Positions 35,767 to 43,373 of a stretch of 43,373 nt of DNA are shown here, one piece after another. The DNA is from an uncultured SAR116 cluster alpha proteobacterium (GTDB lineage: Bacteria > Pseudomonadota > Alphaproteobacteria > Puniceispirillales > Marisalimonadaceae). Numbering within the stretch: position 1 is the first letter of the stretch; each line of letters starts with the position of its first letter. The position numbers were made by a program, and so were the translations under genes. The notes under the pieces were generated by a model. It was not told the DNA's origin, searched no databases, and worked only from the letters and a program-made list of their open reading frames with translations. Location of the stretch: the NCBI GenBank assembly GCA_902517275.1, contig CABYBQ010000009.1, positions 1 through 43,373 of the forward strand, written 5' to 3'.

Positions 35767-36111
35767 ATGTTAGGAAAAACAAACGATACTGAAACTGATA
35801 AATCAGTTATTTCAAAAGATATGAAAATTAAAGGTAAGATTTCTGCTGATGGTGGTTTAGTCTTATTAGGATCAGTCGTAGGAGATATAAAGTGTCATAG
35901 TTTATCTGTTGAGGATACTGGTTCGTTAAAAGGCAATATAGATGCTGATGTAGTTACCATTTCAGGAAAATGTGATGGGCAAGTATCAGGAGATGTTATT
36001 TCAATAAAATCTACTGGTAAAATTTCTGGTGAAGTTTTTTATGAAAATATTTCAATTGAAGAAGGAGCTGTAGTTGAAGCTCAAATTGGTAAAAGAAAAA
36101 GTAAAAACTAA
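35767..36111 (+). CDS. Bactofilin (first of three)
   Basis: This 114-residue protein has a central right-handed beta-helix of short repeats (ISADGGLVLLGSVVGDI, LSVEDTGSLKGNI, VTISGKCDGQVSGDV, IKSTGKISGEV) flanked by short disordered ends. That is the bactofilin (DUF583) layout. Bactofilins polymerise without nucleotide into filaments or sheets at the inner face of the membrane and act as scaffolds for cell-wall enzymes. AAGGA precedes the ATG. The second bactofilin follows after 12 bases. Confidence 0.92.
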   Translation: MLGKTNDTETDKSVISKDMKIKGKISADGGLVLLGSVVGDIKCHSLSVEDTGSLKGNIDADVVTISGKCDGQVSGDVISIKSTGKISGEVFYENISIEEGAVVEAQIGKRKSKN

Positions 36112-36123
36112 GGGAGATTATTT

Positions 36124-36507
36124 ATGGCTAACAAACAAGCAATATTAGGATCAGGGGCACGCTTTAGTGGAAAAATATCTAATGCCAGATCAATAGAAAT
36201 AAATGGATACGTTGAAGCTGACTTGACAACTGAGAAGGTTACGATTGGATCATCTGGTAAGTTTCTTGGTTCTGTGGATTCTGAACTAGTCGTTATTGCT
36301 GGTGAATATGAGGGTAAAATGCAAGCTGATAGTGTTTGGCTTACCGAAACATCACGTATAAGCGGTGAAGTACATTATAAATCTTTACAAATGGATAGAG
36401 GAGCAGCTCTAAATTGTAGGGTAGTTCATAATTGGAACGAAGCTGAAACAAATAATGTAAATGAAAAAGAAGAGAATGAAGAAGATGCTCAGGAAGAGCA
36501 ATCTTAG
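36124..36507 (+). CDS. Bactofilin (second of three)
   Basis: This 127-residue bactofilin has the same repeated beta-helix pattern (ISNARSIEINGYVEADL, VTIGSSGKFLGSV, VVIAGEYEGKM, VWLTETSRISGEV). It differs from the first copy by a longer acidic C-terminal tail rich in Glu and Asn. GGGAG lies upstream of its ATG. The three copies are clearly diverged, so they may co-polymerise or have separate positions in the cell. Confidence 0.92.
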   Translation: MANKQAILGSGARFSGKISNARSIEINGYVEADLTTEKVTIGSSGKFLGSVDSELVVIAGEYEGKMQADSVWLTETSRISGEVHYKSLQMDRGAALNCRVVHNWNEAETNNVNEKEENEEDAQEEQS

Positions 36508-36540
36508 TAAAATTAATTAAGAAATTTATAAGGATTTATT

Positions 36541-36855
36541 ATGAGTGAAGTTACATACATATCAGAAGAATTAGTGATGGAGGGTAACCTTGATTCTGCG
36601 GGATCTTCTGTTGTTGTCGCTGGAAGATTCAAGGGAGAATTGAGGGCTAAAGATGTTCTATTAGAGGCTAATAGTATATTTGACGGTAATCTAATTGCTG
36701 ATAAAGTTACTTTGGGTGGTCTAGTAAAGGGTGAGGTGGCAGCTAATGTTTTGAATGTGGCTAGTAGCGCTAAAATTGAAGGTAATTTGAAAACTAATGC
36801 TCTTTCCATAGATCTCGGTGCAGAAGTATCTGGAAGCATAACTAGGATATCATAA
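36541..36855 (+). CDS. Bactofilin (third of three)
   Basis: This 104-residue bactofilin consists almost only of the beta-helix (LVMEGNLDSAGSSVVVAGRF, VLLEANSIFDGNL, VTLGGLVKGEV, LNVASSAKIEGNL, LSIDLGAEVSGSI), without long tails. An AAGGA lies 6 bases before the ATG. It starts 33 bases after the second copy and is the last gene of the group; a convergent gene follows 22 bases downstream. Confidence 0.9.
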   Translation: MSEVTYISEELVMEGNLDSAGSSVVVAGRFKGELRAKDVLLEANSIFDGNLIADKVTLGGLVKGEVAANVLNVASSAKIEGNLKTNALSIDLGAEVSGSITRIS

Positions 36856-36877
36856 ATAATTTAAATAAGCTTGTATC

Positions 36878-37144
36878 TCAATTACTCAAGGTTGTTTTAA
36901 TACAGTCTTGAAAAAATTCTTTTGTATCATTTTCTCCAGTTAATTGCGCAAGCTTCATAGCAGCATATCTTCCAGCAGCTAAGGCAACAGCAAGTTCATC
37001 TTTTTCATTTACTGAAACTTGACGAAGATAATCTTCTATATCGTCTCTAATTCTTATTAATTTTTGTTCATAAACTTTATGTTCATAATTTGTATTCCTA
37101 TTATCATTTATGCATGAGAAGTTTAGTTTAACTATTTGACCCAT
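36878..37144 (-). CDS. Small helical hypothetical protein
   Basis: This 88-residue protein of unknown function has a short beta start (GQIVKLNFSCI), then helices (KVYEQKLIRIRDDIEDYLRQV, DELAVALAAGRYAAMKLAQL). It is cytoplasmic. The arrangement recalls small ZapA-like cell-division proteins, but the similarity is too weak to claim. AGG lies upstream of the ATG. It is divergent from the hydrolase gene across 96 bases. Confidence 0.55.
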   Translation of the reverse strand: MGQIVKLNFSCINDNRNTNYEHKVYEQKLIRIRDDIEDYLRQVSVNEKDELAVALAAGRYAAMKLAQLTGENDTKEFFQDCIKTTLSN

Positions 37145-37240
37145 TTTAAACCTATTTAGTTTTCATTAAAATCACATATACTTTACGACAGATTTATCAT
37201 AATTTTAAATTCTTATTTAACCATTTCAAAAGTTATTAAT

Positions 37241-38062
37241 ATGATCAATTTCGAAATATACCAAAGTGGAAGGATAAAAGAGTATAACAAAAACATTAAA
37301 TCGTTAATTGCAGAGCAAAGTAAAACATTATTTATTTTCCATGGTCTTTATGGAAGAGGAAAAAATTGGCAATCTTTTGCAAAAAAGATAAGTCAAAATG
37401 TAGAAATTGTAGTTTTTACAGTTGACTTAAGAAATCATGGTGGAAATATTTTTAAGGAAAATATGTCCTATAATTTAATGATGGAAGATATTTTTCATTT
37501 ATTTAATTATCTAGATATAGAGAAAACTAACTTGTTAGGTCATTCTATGGGTGGAAAATTAGCAATGTTAATTACCTTATTAAGACCGCACTACATAAAT
37601 AAATTAATTATAGCCGATATTGCTCCAATTAATTATCCCAATGATAATCAAAATATAATTAACGCATTGTTTAATTTAGATCTAAATTTAGTTAAAAATA
37701 GAGATCATGCAGATGAATTACTATCAAACGAAATCGAACTAAAATTTTTAAGGTCTTTCTTATTACAAAACATAAAACTTGGTGATAGAAAATATAAATG
37801 GACAATAAATTTGACTGCAATAAAAAAAGCAATGAATCATTTAAGATCATTTCCTGAAATTGATAAAAATAAAAATGTTGATACAAAATCATTATGTATT
37901 TATGGACAAAAAAGTGATTATGTTAATGAAAATCATTTTCAAATTTTTAAAAATTTTTTTCCAAACATTTTATTTCATGAAATTCAAAATGTAGGACATT
38001 TTTTACATATTGAAAATCCTGATGAATTTTATGAAGTTTCAAAAAATTTTCTTAAATATTAG
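37241..38062 (+). CDS. Alpha/beta hydrolase (YbfF-like esterase)
   Basis: This 273-residue protein has the alpha/beta-hydrolase fold with FHGLYGRGKNW as oxyanion-hole region, Ser102 in the nucleophile elbow LLGHSMGG, a late Asp in GQKSDYV and the His in NVGHFLHIE. VDLRNHG after the second strand is typical of the YbfF/ABHD11 esterase group. Substrate is unknown. It precedes purU by 45 bases on the same strand. Confidence 0.88.
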   Translation: MINFEIYQSGRIKEYNKNIKSLIAEQSKTLFIFHGLYGRGKNWQSFAKKISQNVEIVVFTVDLRNHGGNIFKENMSYNLMMEDIFHLFNYLDIEKTNLLGHSMGGKLAMLITLLRPHYINKLIIADIAPINYPNDNQNIINALFNLDLNLVKNRDHADELLSNEIELKFLRSFLLQNIKLGDRKYKWTINLTAIKKAMNHLRSFPEIDKNKNVDTKSLCIYGQKSDYVNENHFQIFKNFFPNILFHEIQNVGHFLHIENPDEFYEVSKNFLKY

Positions 38063-38107
38063 TTATATAATGTTGTTTCAAATTTATAAAAAATGTATTA
38101 GGTAACC

Positions 38108-38986
38108 ATGATAAATAAAATTGAAACACATGTTTTAAAATTATCCTGCAGAGATCAAATAGGAATTGTTTCAAAAATTTCTACTTTACTAGCAAATTCT
38201 AGATGTAATATTGTCGAGTCTAAACAATTTACAGACCACCAAAATGGAAATTTTTTTATTAGGCAAAGTTTTACACTTCATAATCCAAGTATATTGATTA
38301 AATTAGAGCATAATTTAAATTTGTTATCAAAGGAATTAAATGCAGAATTTTTCCTAGGTGAAATTGAAAGTTCTATGAATACGATAATGATGGTTTCAAA
38401 ATTTGACCACTGCTTAAATGATCTTCTTTTTCGAATAAGAAGCAAATCACTTAATTTAAATGTTAAAGCAATTATTTCAAATCATAAAATTGCTGAAGAC
38501 ATTGCCAGATTTTCCAAAATACCTTTTTATTTTATGCCAATTAACAAAACAAATAAAAAAAATCAAGAAGTTAAGATTAAAGAAATCATATATAATAATG
38601 ACATACAATTAATAGTACTAGCAAGGTATATGCAAGTGCTTTCCGAAGATTTTACAAATGAATTTGAGGGAAAGATTATTAATATTCACCATAGTTTTTT
38701 GCCTAGTTTTAAAGGGGCAAAACCGTATCATCAGGCCTATGAAAGAGGTGTTAAAGTTATTGGTGCGACAGCTCATTACGTTACAAAAGAATTGGATGAA
38801 GGACCTATAATTGAACAGGACACACAAGAAGTTGACCATGAAATGATGCCTAATGATTTAGTTTCAATGGGAAGGGATATAGAAGCGAGAGTTCTCTATA
38901 GAGCATTAAAAGCTCATTCAGAAAATAGAGTTTTTTTGAATGGTAAAAGAACAATAGTTTTTAAAGGACAAAGAGTTTTAGGATGA
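38108..38986 (+). CDS. purU: Formyltetrahydrofolate deformylase
   Basis: This 292-residue enzyme has an N-terminal ACT domain (about 1-80, CRDQIGIVSKISTLLA) and a formyltransferase-fold catalytic domain with NIHHSFLPSFKGAKPY (Asn192, His194) and Asp230 in ELDEGPIIEQD, the standard triad. It hydrolyses 10-formyl-tetrahydrofolate to formate and tetrahydrofolate, balancing the one-carbon pool. The stop overlaps the trxB start (ATGA). Confidence 0.94.
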   Translation: MINKIETHVLKLSCRDQIGIVSKISTLLANSRCNIVESKQFTDHQNGNFFIRQSFTLHNPSILIKLEHNLNLLSKELNAEFFLGEIESSMNTIMMVSKFDHCLNDLLFRIRSKSLNLNVKAIISNHKIAEDIARFSKIPFYFMPINKTNKKNQEVKIKEIIYNNDIQLIVLARYMQVLSEDFTNEFEGKIINIHHSFLPSFKGAKPYHQAYERGVKVIGATAHYVTKELDEGPIIEQDTQEVDHEMMPNDLVSMGRDIEARVLYRALKAHSENRVFLNGKRTIVFKGQRVLG

Positions 38987-39918
38987 AAAATCAAATGGAA
39001 AAAGTTGTTATAATTGGGTCTGGTGCTGCAGGGCTTACCGCAGCTATTTATGCTGCAAGGGCAAATTTGAAACCTTTAGTTATAGAAGGAATCCAGCCTG
39101 GGGGTCAATTAACAATTACGACTGATGTCGAAAATTATCCTGGCTATGCTGATGTTGTTCAAGGACCTTGGATGATGGAACAAATGAGGTCACAAGCCTT
39201 AAATGTTGGAGCGCGGATAATAAATGATGTAGTTATTCATGTTGATTTTAAAAAAGATAGTAAAACTATTTCATTAGACTCAAAAAGCATATTGTCTGCA
39301 AATACAGTTATCATAGCTACGGGTGCTCAAGCTAAGTGGTTAGGTCTTGAAAGTGAAAATAAATTTAACGGAAAAGGAGTTTCTGCATGTGCTACATGTG
39401 ATGGTTTTTTCTACAGAAACAAAGAAGTTGCTGTTATTGGGGGTGGTAATACAGCTGTTGAAGAGGCTTTATATTTATCCAATATTTGTTCAAAGGTGAC
39501 ATTAATTCATAGACGAGATGAGCTAAGAGCAGAAAAAATTTTGCAAGAAAGACTTTTTGCAAAGGAGAATATAAATGTAATTTGGAATAATATTGTAAGT
39601 GAAATATTAGGAGACGAAAAGGGAGTTAATTCATTAGAAATTAAAGATAAATATTCAGAAAAAACTGAGATAATTAAAGTTGAAGGTGTTTTTGTCGCTA
39701 TTGGACACAGTCCTTCAACTGAACCATTTAAAGGAGTTCTTGAAATGGATGAAGAAGGTTATATTGTTGCTCAAAAACCTGGAACATCTATAACGAATAT
39801 CGAAGGTGTTTTTGCAGCTGGTGATTGCGTTGACAAAATTTATCGACAAGCAGTAACAGCTGCAGGTATGGGTTGTATGGCCGCTCTAGATGCTGAAAAA
39901 TGGATGCAAAATCAATGA
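38983..39918 (+). CDS. trxB: Thioredoxin-disulfide reductase
   Basis: This 311-residue flavoprotein has GSGAAGLTAAIYAARA as FAD motif, the redox-active CATCD (Cys136, Cys139), GGGNTAVEEALYL as NADPH motif, and the C-terminal GVFAAGDCVD FAD block. It reduces thioredoxin with NADPH in the cytoplasm. It is coupled to purU by an ATGA overlap and ends three bases before the convergent agmatinase. A weak AATGA/TCATT hairpin (39914-39930) spans the junction. Confidence 0.95.
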   Translation: MKNQMEKVVIIGSGAAGLTAAIYAARANLKPLVIEGIQPGGQLTITTDVENYPGYADVVQGPWMMEQMRSQALNVGARIINDVVIHVDFKKDSKTISLDSKSILSANTVIIATGAQAKWLGLESENKFNGKGVSACATCDGFFYRNKEVAVIGGGNTAVEEALYLSNICSKVTLIHRRDELRAEKILQERLFAKENINVIWNNIVSEILGDEKGVNSLEIKDKYSEKTEIIKVEGVFVAIGHSPSTEPFKGVLEMDEEGYIVAQKPGTSITNIEGVFAAGDCVDKIYRQAVTAAGMGCMAALDAEKWMQNQ

Positions 39919-39921
39919 TTT

Positions 39922-40800
39922 TTAGTCATTAAGATTAATTAATTCCATTATTTCATATACCAAAGAAGCTACTGTAAAATCATAAGCAATAAAATTTTTT
40001 ATTGGAGAGAATTCGACAACGTCAAACCCTATAACTTCTCGGCCTTTAATAAGTTCTTTGATTAAATTTAGACTTTCATAATATCCTAAACCTCCTGGAA
40101 CAGGGGTACCTGTTGCTGGCATAACAGAAGGATCTAATCCATCCACATCGAATGATAAGTATACTTTTTTTGGAAAATTTAAAGGTAATTTAAATTTTTT
40201 TTTATAATAAATATCTTGTGCGTCCAAAAATAAAACTTTTAAAATTTTTCTATTTTCAACTTCTTCTTCACTTAATGCACGCACTCCCAATTGTGCAATT
40301 TTATATTTTTCATTACCAAGAAGATACATTACGCTAGCATGAGAATGAACTTCATTTCCATAATTTTGTCTCAAATCAGCATGGGCATCAATTTGTATTA
40401 TTCCAATATCATCTTTGTTACGTAAATCTAATCCTTTGAAAATACCGTTAACTGCACCATAAGTAATTCCATGTTCGCCGCCTAATGTGACGGGTATCTT
40501 ATTTTGCTTACTTATTTTTTTAGTAATATTTTCAATATCACTCATAATTACTTTTAATGGCTTACTACAATTTAGAAGCGGATGTGTGTGTATTCCGTGG
40601 ACGCAAGGTATACTTTTACCAGTATACCGTTCTAATTCATTACTAGCTTTAATAATGGCTTGAGGCCCCTTAGAGGTGCCTTTACCATATGACACTGTTT
40701 TTTCTAATGGAACTGGCACAATATGAAATTTAGCTTTATCTTTATTTTTTTCTTCTTTAGAAAGCTCTGAGTTTAAAAAGTGATTATTTTTATTATCCAT
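39922..40800 (-). CDS. speB: Agmatinase (ureohydrolase)
   Basis: This 292-residue member of the arginase/agmatinase family has all six manganese ligands: His110 (GGEHG), Asp138, His140 and Asp142 (DAHADLR), Asp218 and Asp220 (SFDVDGLDPS). It would split agmatine into putrescine and urea. Agmatinase is preferred over arginase because the gene is last in an operon with arginine decarboxylase and carboxy(nor)spermidine enzymes. It starts 13 bases after the decarboxylase gene. Confidence 0.9.
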   Translation of the reverse strand: MDNKNNHFLNSELSKEEKNKDKAKFHIVPVPLEKTVSYGKGTSKGPQAIIKASNELERYTGKSIPCVHGIHTHPLLNCSKPLKVIMSDIENITKKISKQNKIPVTLGGEHGITYGAVNGIFKGLDLRNKDDIGIIQIDAHADLRQNYGNEVHSHASVMYLLGNEKYKIAQLGVRALSEEEVENRKILKVLFLDAQDIYYKKKFKLPLNFPKKVYLSFDVDGLDPSVMPATGTPVPGGLGYYESLNLIKELIKGREVIGFDVVEFSPIKNFIAYDFTVASLVYEIMELINLND

Positions 40801-40813
40801 AATTTATATGCTC

Positions 40814-41986
40814 TTATGATAATCTATTTTCGAAGTCTTTAAATGAAAAGCTTTTAATAATTTCTAAATCGTCTGTTTCACTGTCCCAAATTGCTATAGA
40901 TGGCAACTTTACACCATTAAAAAAACTAGTTTTTACCATAGTATAATGTGCTTGATCTAGTAGAGCTATCCTTTCTCCTATTTTTGGAATATCATTAAAA
41001 TTATATTCACCAATTATATCACCAGCTAGACAACTAGGTCCTCCTAAAATAATTTTATGTCCTTTATCTGGTTCGTTAAGAAGAGCAGGTCTATATGGTG
41101 CTTCAATTACGTCTGGAATGTGTGATGTGGCACTTATATCTGTAATCGCAATATTTGGAGATAGTGGATTACTAGGTTTAAAAAAATCTAGTATTTCTCC
41201 AACTAAAATACCACTATCTAAAACTACTGCTTCTCCAGGTTCAATATATATTTGACAATTTGTCTCATTAGAAACTTTTTTCAAAAAATATTTTAGTTCA
41301 TTAAGCTGATAATCTTTTCTTGTGATATGATGACCACCGCCTAAATTTATCCACTTTATATTAGTAATTAATGGTGTCAGTGAATTTTTTAATTCATTCC
41401 ATGTATTTTCCAAGGGTTTAAAATTTTGTTCGCATAATGAATGAAAATGAATTCCATCAATTTTGTCTATATCGTAAGTAATTAAATCTTTTAAATGTAC
41501 ACCTAAACGAGAACTAATTCCCGCAGAACTGTACTTATTAATTTCAACTTCTGAATAGAGTGGGTTAATTCTTACCCCAACTTCATTATTAAATTTTTTA
41601 GAAATATCATAAAAAGTATTGATTTGGTTAAATGAATTAAAAATAATATGATCAGATATTTTAGAAATTTCATCAAACTCATCTTTTTTAAATGCAGGTG
41701 AATATGTACTGATTTCCCCTTTAAAATATTTATTTGCCAACTTAGCTTCATATAAACCTGAACAACATGCACCATCTAAGTATTCTGATATTAAGTCTGC
41801 AAGTGAAAAAGTTGAAAAAGCTTTCAAAGCAATTAGAATTTTTATGTTTGTTTCTTTTTTAAGTTCAAATAAAATTTCCAAGTTATTTTGTAATGCTATT
41901 TTGTCTATTACAAAGCACGGACTTGGTAATCTTTTCAAATCAAGTTTATTAAAATTTTTGGGGTTTCCACCCATTGTTTGTAACAT
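40814..41986 (-). CDS. nspC: Carboxynorspermidine/carboxyspermidine decarboxylase
   Basis: This 390-residue PLP enzyme of the alanine-racemase fold belongs to the ornithine/DAP decarboxylase superfamily. The PLP lysine is Lys55 in LIALKAFSTF; CCSGLYE, INLGGGHHITR, YIEPGEAVV and GGPSCLAGD are the characteristic blocks of the CANSDC group. It decarboxylates carboxyspermidine or carboxynorspermidine to spermidine or norspermidine. The dehydrogenase making its substrate is encoded just upstream (8-base gap). Confidence 0.92.
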   Translation of the reverse strand: MLQTMGGNPKNFNKLDLKRLPSPCFVIDKIALQNNLEILFELKKETNIKILIALKAFSTFSLADLISEYLDGACCSGLYEAKLANKYFKGEISTYSPAFKKDEFDEISKISDHIIFNSFNQINTFYDISKKFNNEVGVRINPLYSEVEINKYSSAGISSRLGVHLKDLITYDIDKIDGIHFHSLCEQNFKPLENTWNELKNSLTPLITNIKWINLGGGHHITRKDYQLNELKYFLKKVSNETNCQIYIEPGEAVVLDSGILVGEILDFFKPSNPLSPNIAITDISATSHIPDVIEAPYRPALLNEPDKGHKIILGGPSCLAGDIIGEYNFNDIPKIGERIALLDQAHYTMVKTSFFNGVKLPSIAIWDSETDDLEIIKSFSFKDFENRLS

Positions 41987-41994
41987 TTTAAACT

Positions 41995-43200
41995 CTAAAA
42001 ATTCAGACTATCGTTTAATTGAATAGTTTTAGTGGGTAACCCATGTTGATTAAGAAGTTTCATAAATGGATCTGGGTCAAACTGTTCTATATTCCATACA
42101 CCAGGTCTGAACCATTTTTTTTGTAGCATCAACAGTGCTCCAATCATTGCAGGAACACCTGTTGTGTATGAAACTGCTTGACTTCCAACTTCATCGTAGC
42201 AATCTTCATGATCACATATATTATAAGTATAAAATGTTTTTTCTATGTTATTTTTTCTACCGGTAATAATTGTACCAATACATGTTTTACCCTTTGTTGT
42301 TTCACCAAGACTACCAGGATCTGGAAGAACGGTTTTTAAAAATTGTAATGGAACTATTTCTACTCCATTATAATTTACTGGCACAATTGATGTCATTCCA
42401 ATATTTTCGAGTATTTCAAGATATTTTAAATAGCTATCGCCAAAAGTCATCCAAAACCTAGCTCTTTTTATTTCTGGAAAATGTTTGATAAGACTTTCTA
42501 ATTCTTCGTGATACATAAGATACATATTCTTAAGACCAATTTCAGGAAAATTAAATGATACTTTATTTTTCAGGGCAGGACCAATTTTCCATTGTTTATC
42601 TTCCCAGTATTTACTATTAGATGTTACCTCTCTAATATTGATTTCGGGATTAAAGTTTGTAGCAAATGGATGGCCATGATCTCCATCATTGCAGTCTAGA
42701 ATGTCTAAACTATCTATGCAATCGAGATAATGTTTTTTCGTATAAGCAGTAAAAACGTTTGTTACGCCAGGATCAAAACCAGATCCTAAAAGTGCCATAA
42801 TTCCTTTTTCTTCAAAACTTTTCATGTAATCCCATTGCCACTTATATTCAAATTTTGCTTCATTTTTCGGCTCATAATTGGCAGTATCCAAATAATGTGT
42901 TTTTGTAATAAGACAAGCATCCATGATATTAAGATCTTGATAAGGAAGTGCCAGATTAACTACTAAAAAGGGTTTAAATTTGTTGATTATAGCGACAGTT
43001 TCATTAAGATTATCGGCATCTAACTCTATAATTGTAATATTAACTTTATATTTTGTTTTCACACTGTTTTTAATTTTTAAGCATTTATTCAGAGTTCTAC
43101 TGGCTAAAATTATGTTAGTAAAAACTTTTGAAAGTTTTGCCATTTTGTGAATTGTCACATTACTTACACCGCCTGCACCAATAACTAAAACACTTTGCAT
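41995..43200 (-). CDS. Carboxynorspermidine/carboxyspermidine dehydrogenase (LYS1-like)
   Basis: This 401-residue saccharopine-dehydrogenase-like protein has the N-terminal nucleotide-binding motif VLVIGAGGVSN and the family blocks LLGSGFDPGVTNVF and NDGDHGHPFATNFNPEINIREV. With NADPH it condenses aspartate semialdehyde with putrescine (or diaminopropane) to carboxyspermidine (or carboxynorspermidine). The next gene decarboxylates the product. The start ATG is preceded by AGGAG in a 28-base gap after the speA stop. Confidence 0.9.
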   Translation of the reverse strand: MQSVLVIGAGGVSNVTIHKMAKLSKVFTNIILASRTLNKCLKIKNSVKTKYKVNITIIELDADNLNETVAIINKFKPFLVVNLALPYQDLNIMDACLITKTHYLDTANYEPKNEAKFEYKWQWDYMKSFEEKGIMALLGSGFDPGVTNVFTAYTKKHYLDCIDSLDILDCNDGDHGHPFATNFNPEINIREVTSNSKYWEDKQWKIGPALKNKVSFNFPEIGLKNMYLMYHEELESLIKHFPEIKRARFWMTFGDSYLKYLEILENIGMTSIVPVNYNGVEIVPLQFLKTVLPDPGSLGETTKGKTCIGTIITGRKNNIEKTFYTYNICDHEDCYDEVGSQAVSYTTGVPAMIGALLMLQKKWFRPGVWNIEQFDPDPFMKLLNQHGLPTKTIQLNDSLNF

Positions 43201-43228
43201 TTAAATCTCCTAAAATTTTAGCAATTTA

Positions 43229-43373
43229 TTATTTTTCAAAATAGGTGTAACCAGATATTGATTCTTTAAAAGATTGAATCAATTGCTTCCTCTCAGTTAA
43301 GGATAAGTCTCTACTTCTTACGGCATCTTCCACTATACGCTTAAATCTATTTATTATATCTTTTGGTTCATAC
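43229..43373 (-). CDS. speA: Arginine decarboxylase, C-terminal end (cut by window edge)
   Basis: The last 47 codons and the stop of a gene that continues beyond the window. The residues include YEPKDIINRFKRIVEDAV, LSLTERKQLIQSFKESI and the ending GYTYFEK, which fits the C-terminus of biosynthetic arginine decarboxylase SpeA (typical end: short helices then GYTYLE). The enzyme makes agmatine for agmatinase. Gene order speA - dehydrogenase - decarboxylase - speB gives a complete route. Only a short piece is visible, so the assignment leans on context. Confidence 0.7.
   Translation of the reverse strand, partial: YEPKDIINRFKRIVEDAVRSRDLSLTERKQLIQSFKESISGYTYFEK

Noticed and set aside
36878..37144. 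ZapA-like cell-division protein.
   Set aside because: Only the general helix pattern fits; no specific motif, so it is left as hypothetical.
1..43373. CRISPR arrays, insertion sequences, prophage genes, tRNA or rRNA genes.
   Set aside because: No spaced direct repeats, transposase, integrase or cloverleaf-like sequence was seen in gaps or frames.

Overview
This 43.4 kb window is an AT-rich (roughly 30% G+C by eye), gene-dense, essentially mobile-element-free piece of a bacterial chromosome. It most likely comes from a marine alphaproteobacterium with a streamlined genome. The assignment rests on three small families that I recognise as alphaproteobacterial (DUF1489, DUF2794, DUF3126), a PomAB-type (sodium-type) flagellar stator, the yfgM-bamB-der order, and very short intergenic gaps. 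The species assignment is inference. I see no tRNA, rRNA, CRISPR array, insertion sequence or prophage, and no gap between genes longer than about 260 bases.

Layout. 1-1.6 kb: the end of an operon encoding an ExbB/MotA-like channel, an ExbD-like protein with an unusual beta-rich periplasmic domain, and a small membrane protein. 1.6-8.4 kb (minus strand): a flavin-dependent oxidoreductase, then a tryptophan operon trpR-trpE-trpG plus a quinone oxidoreductase, with a TrpR-type operator lying on the trpR start codon; then a cold-shock gene, a ketopantoate-reductase-like gene and a pirin. 8.4-28 kb (mostly plus strand): TauE/SafE transporter, carboxymuconolactone-decarboxylase-like protein, MgtE, RND efflux pair, hisI, rlmE, guaB, rsmB-like, guaA, a secreted lyase-like protein, several hypotheticals, and yfgM-like/bamB/der.

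28.1-36.9 kb is the most interesting part. It holds a PomAB-type stator operon with a divergent ribosome-recycling-factor homologue, rpoN (sigma-54), a small secreted DUF1566 protein, a 65-residue unknown, a membrane-anchored M23 peptidase with a tail-anchored partner, and three tandem bactofilins. Five sequences that match the sigma-54 -24/-12 promoter pattern (GG and GC exactly 12 bases apart) lie upstream of these genes. Four of them form two antiparallel pairs, each pair sharing one central TGCA, in the two divergent intergenic regions (30981-31008 and 35625-35652). The fifth is single and serves a gene without a divergent partner. This suggests a local sigma-54 programme linking motility and cell-shape/envelope genes through compact bidirectional promoters.

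36.9-43.4 kb: a small unknown, an alpha/beta hydrolase, purU and trxB, then (minus strand) a polyamine operon: the 3' end of speA (arginine decarboxylase, cut by the window edge), carboxy(nor)spermidine dehydrogenase, carboxy(nor)spermidine decarboxylase and agmatinase. Together these would take arginine to putrescine and on to spermidine (or norspermidine) by the aspartate-semialdehyde route rather than through SpeD/SpeE.
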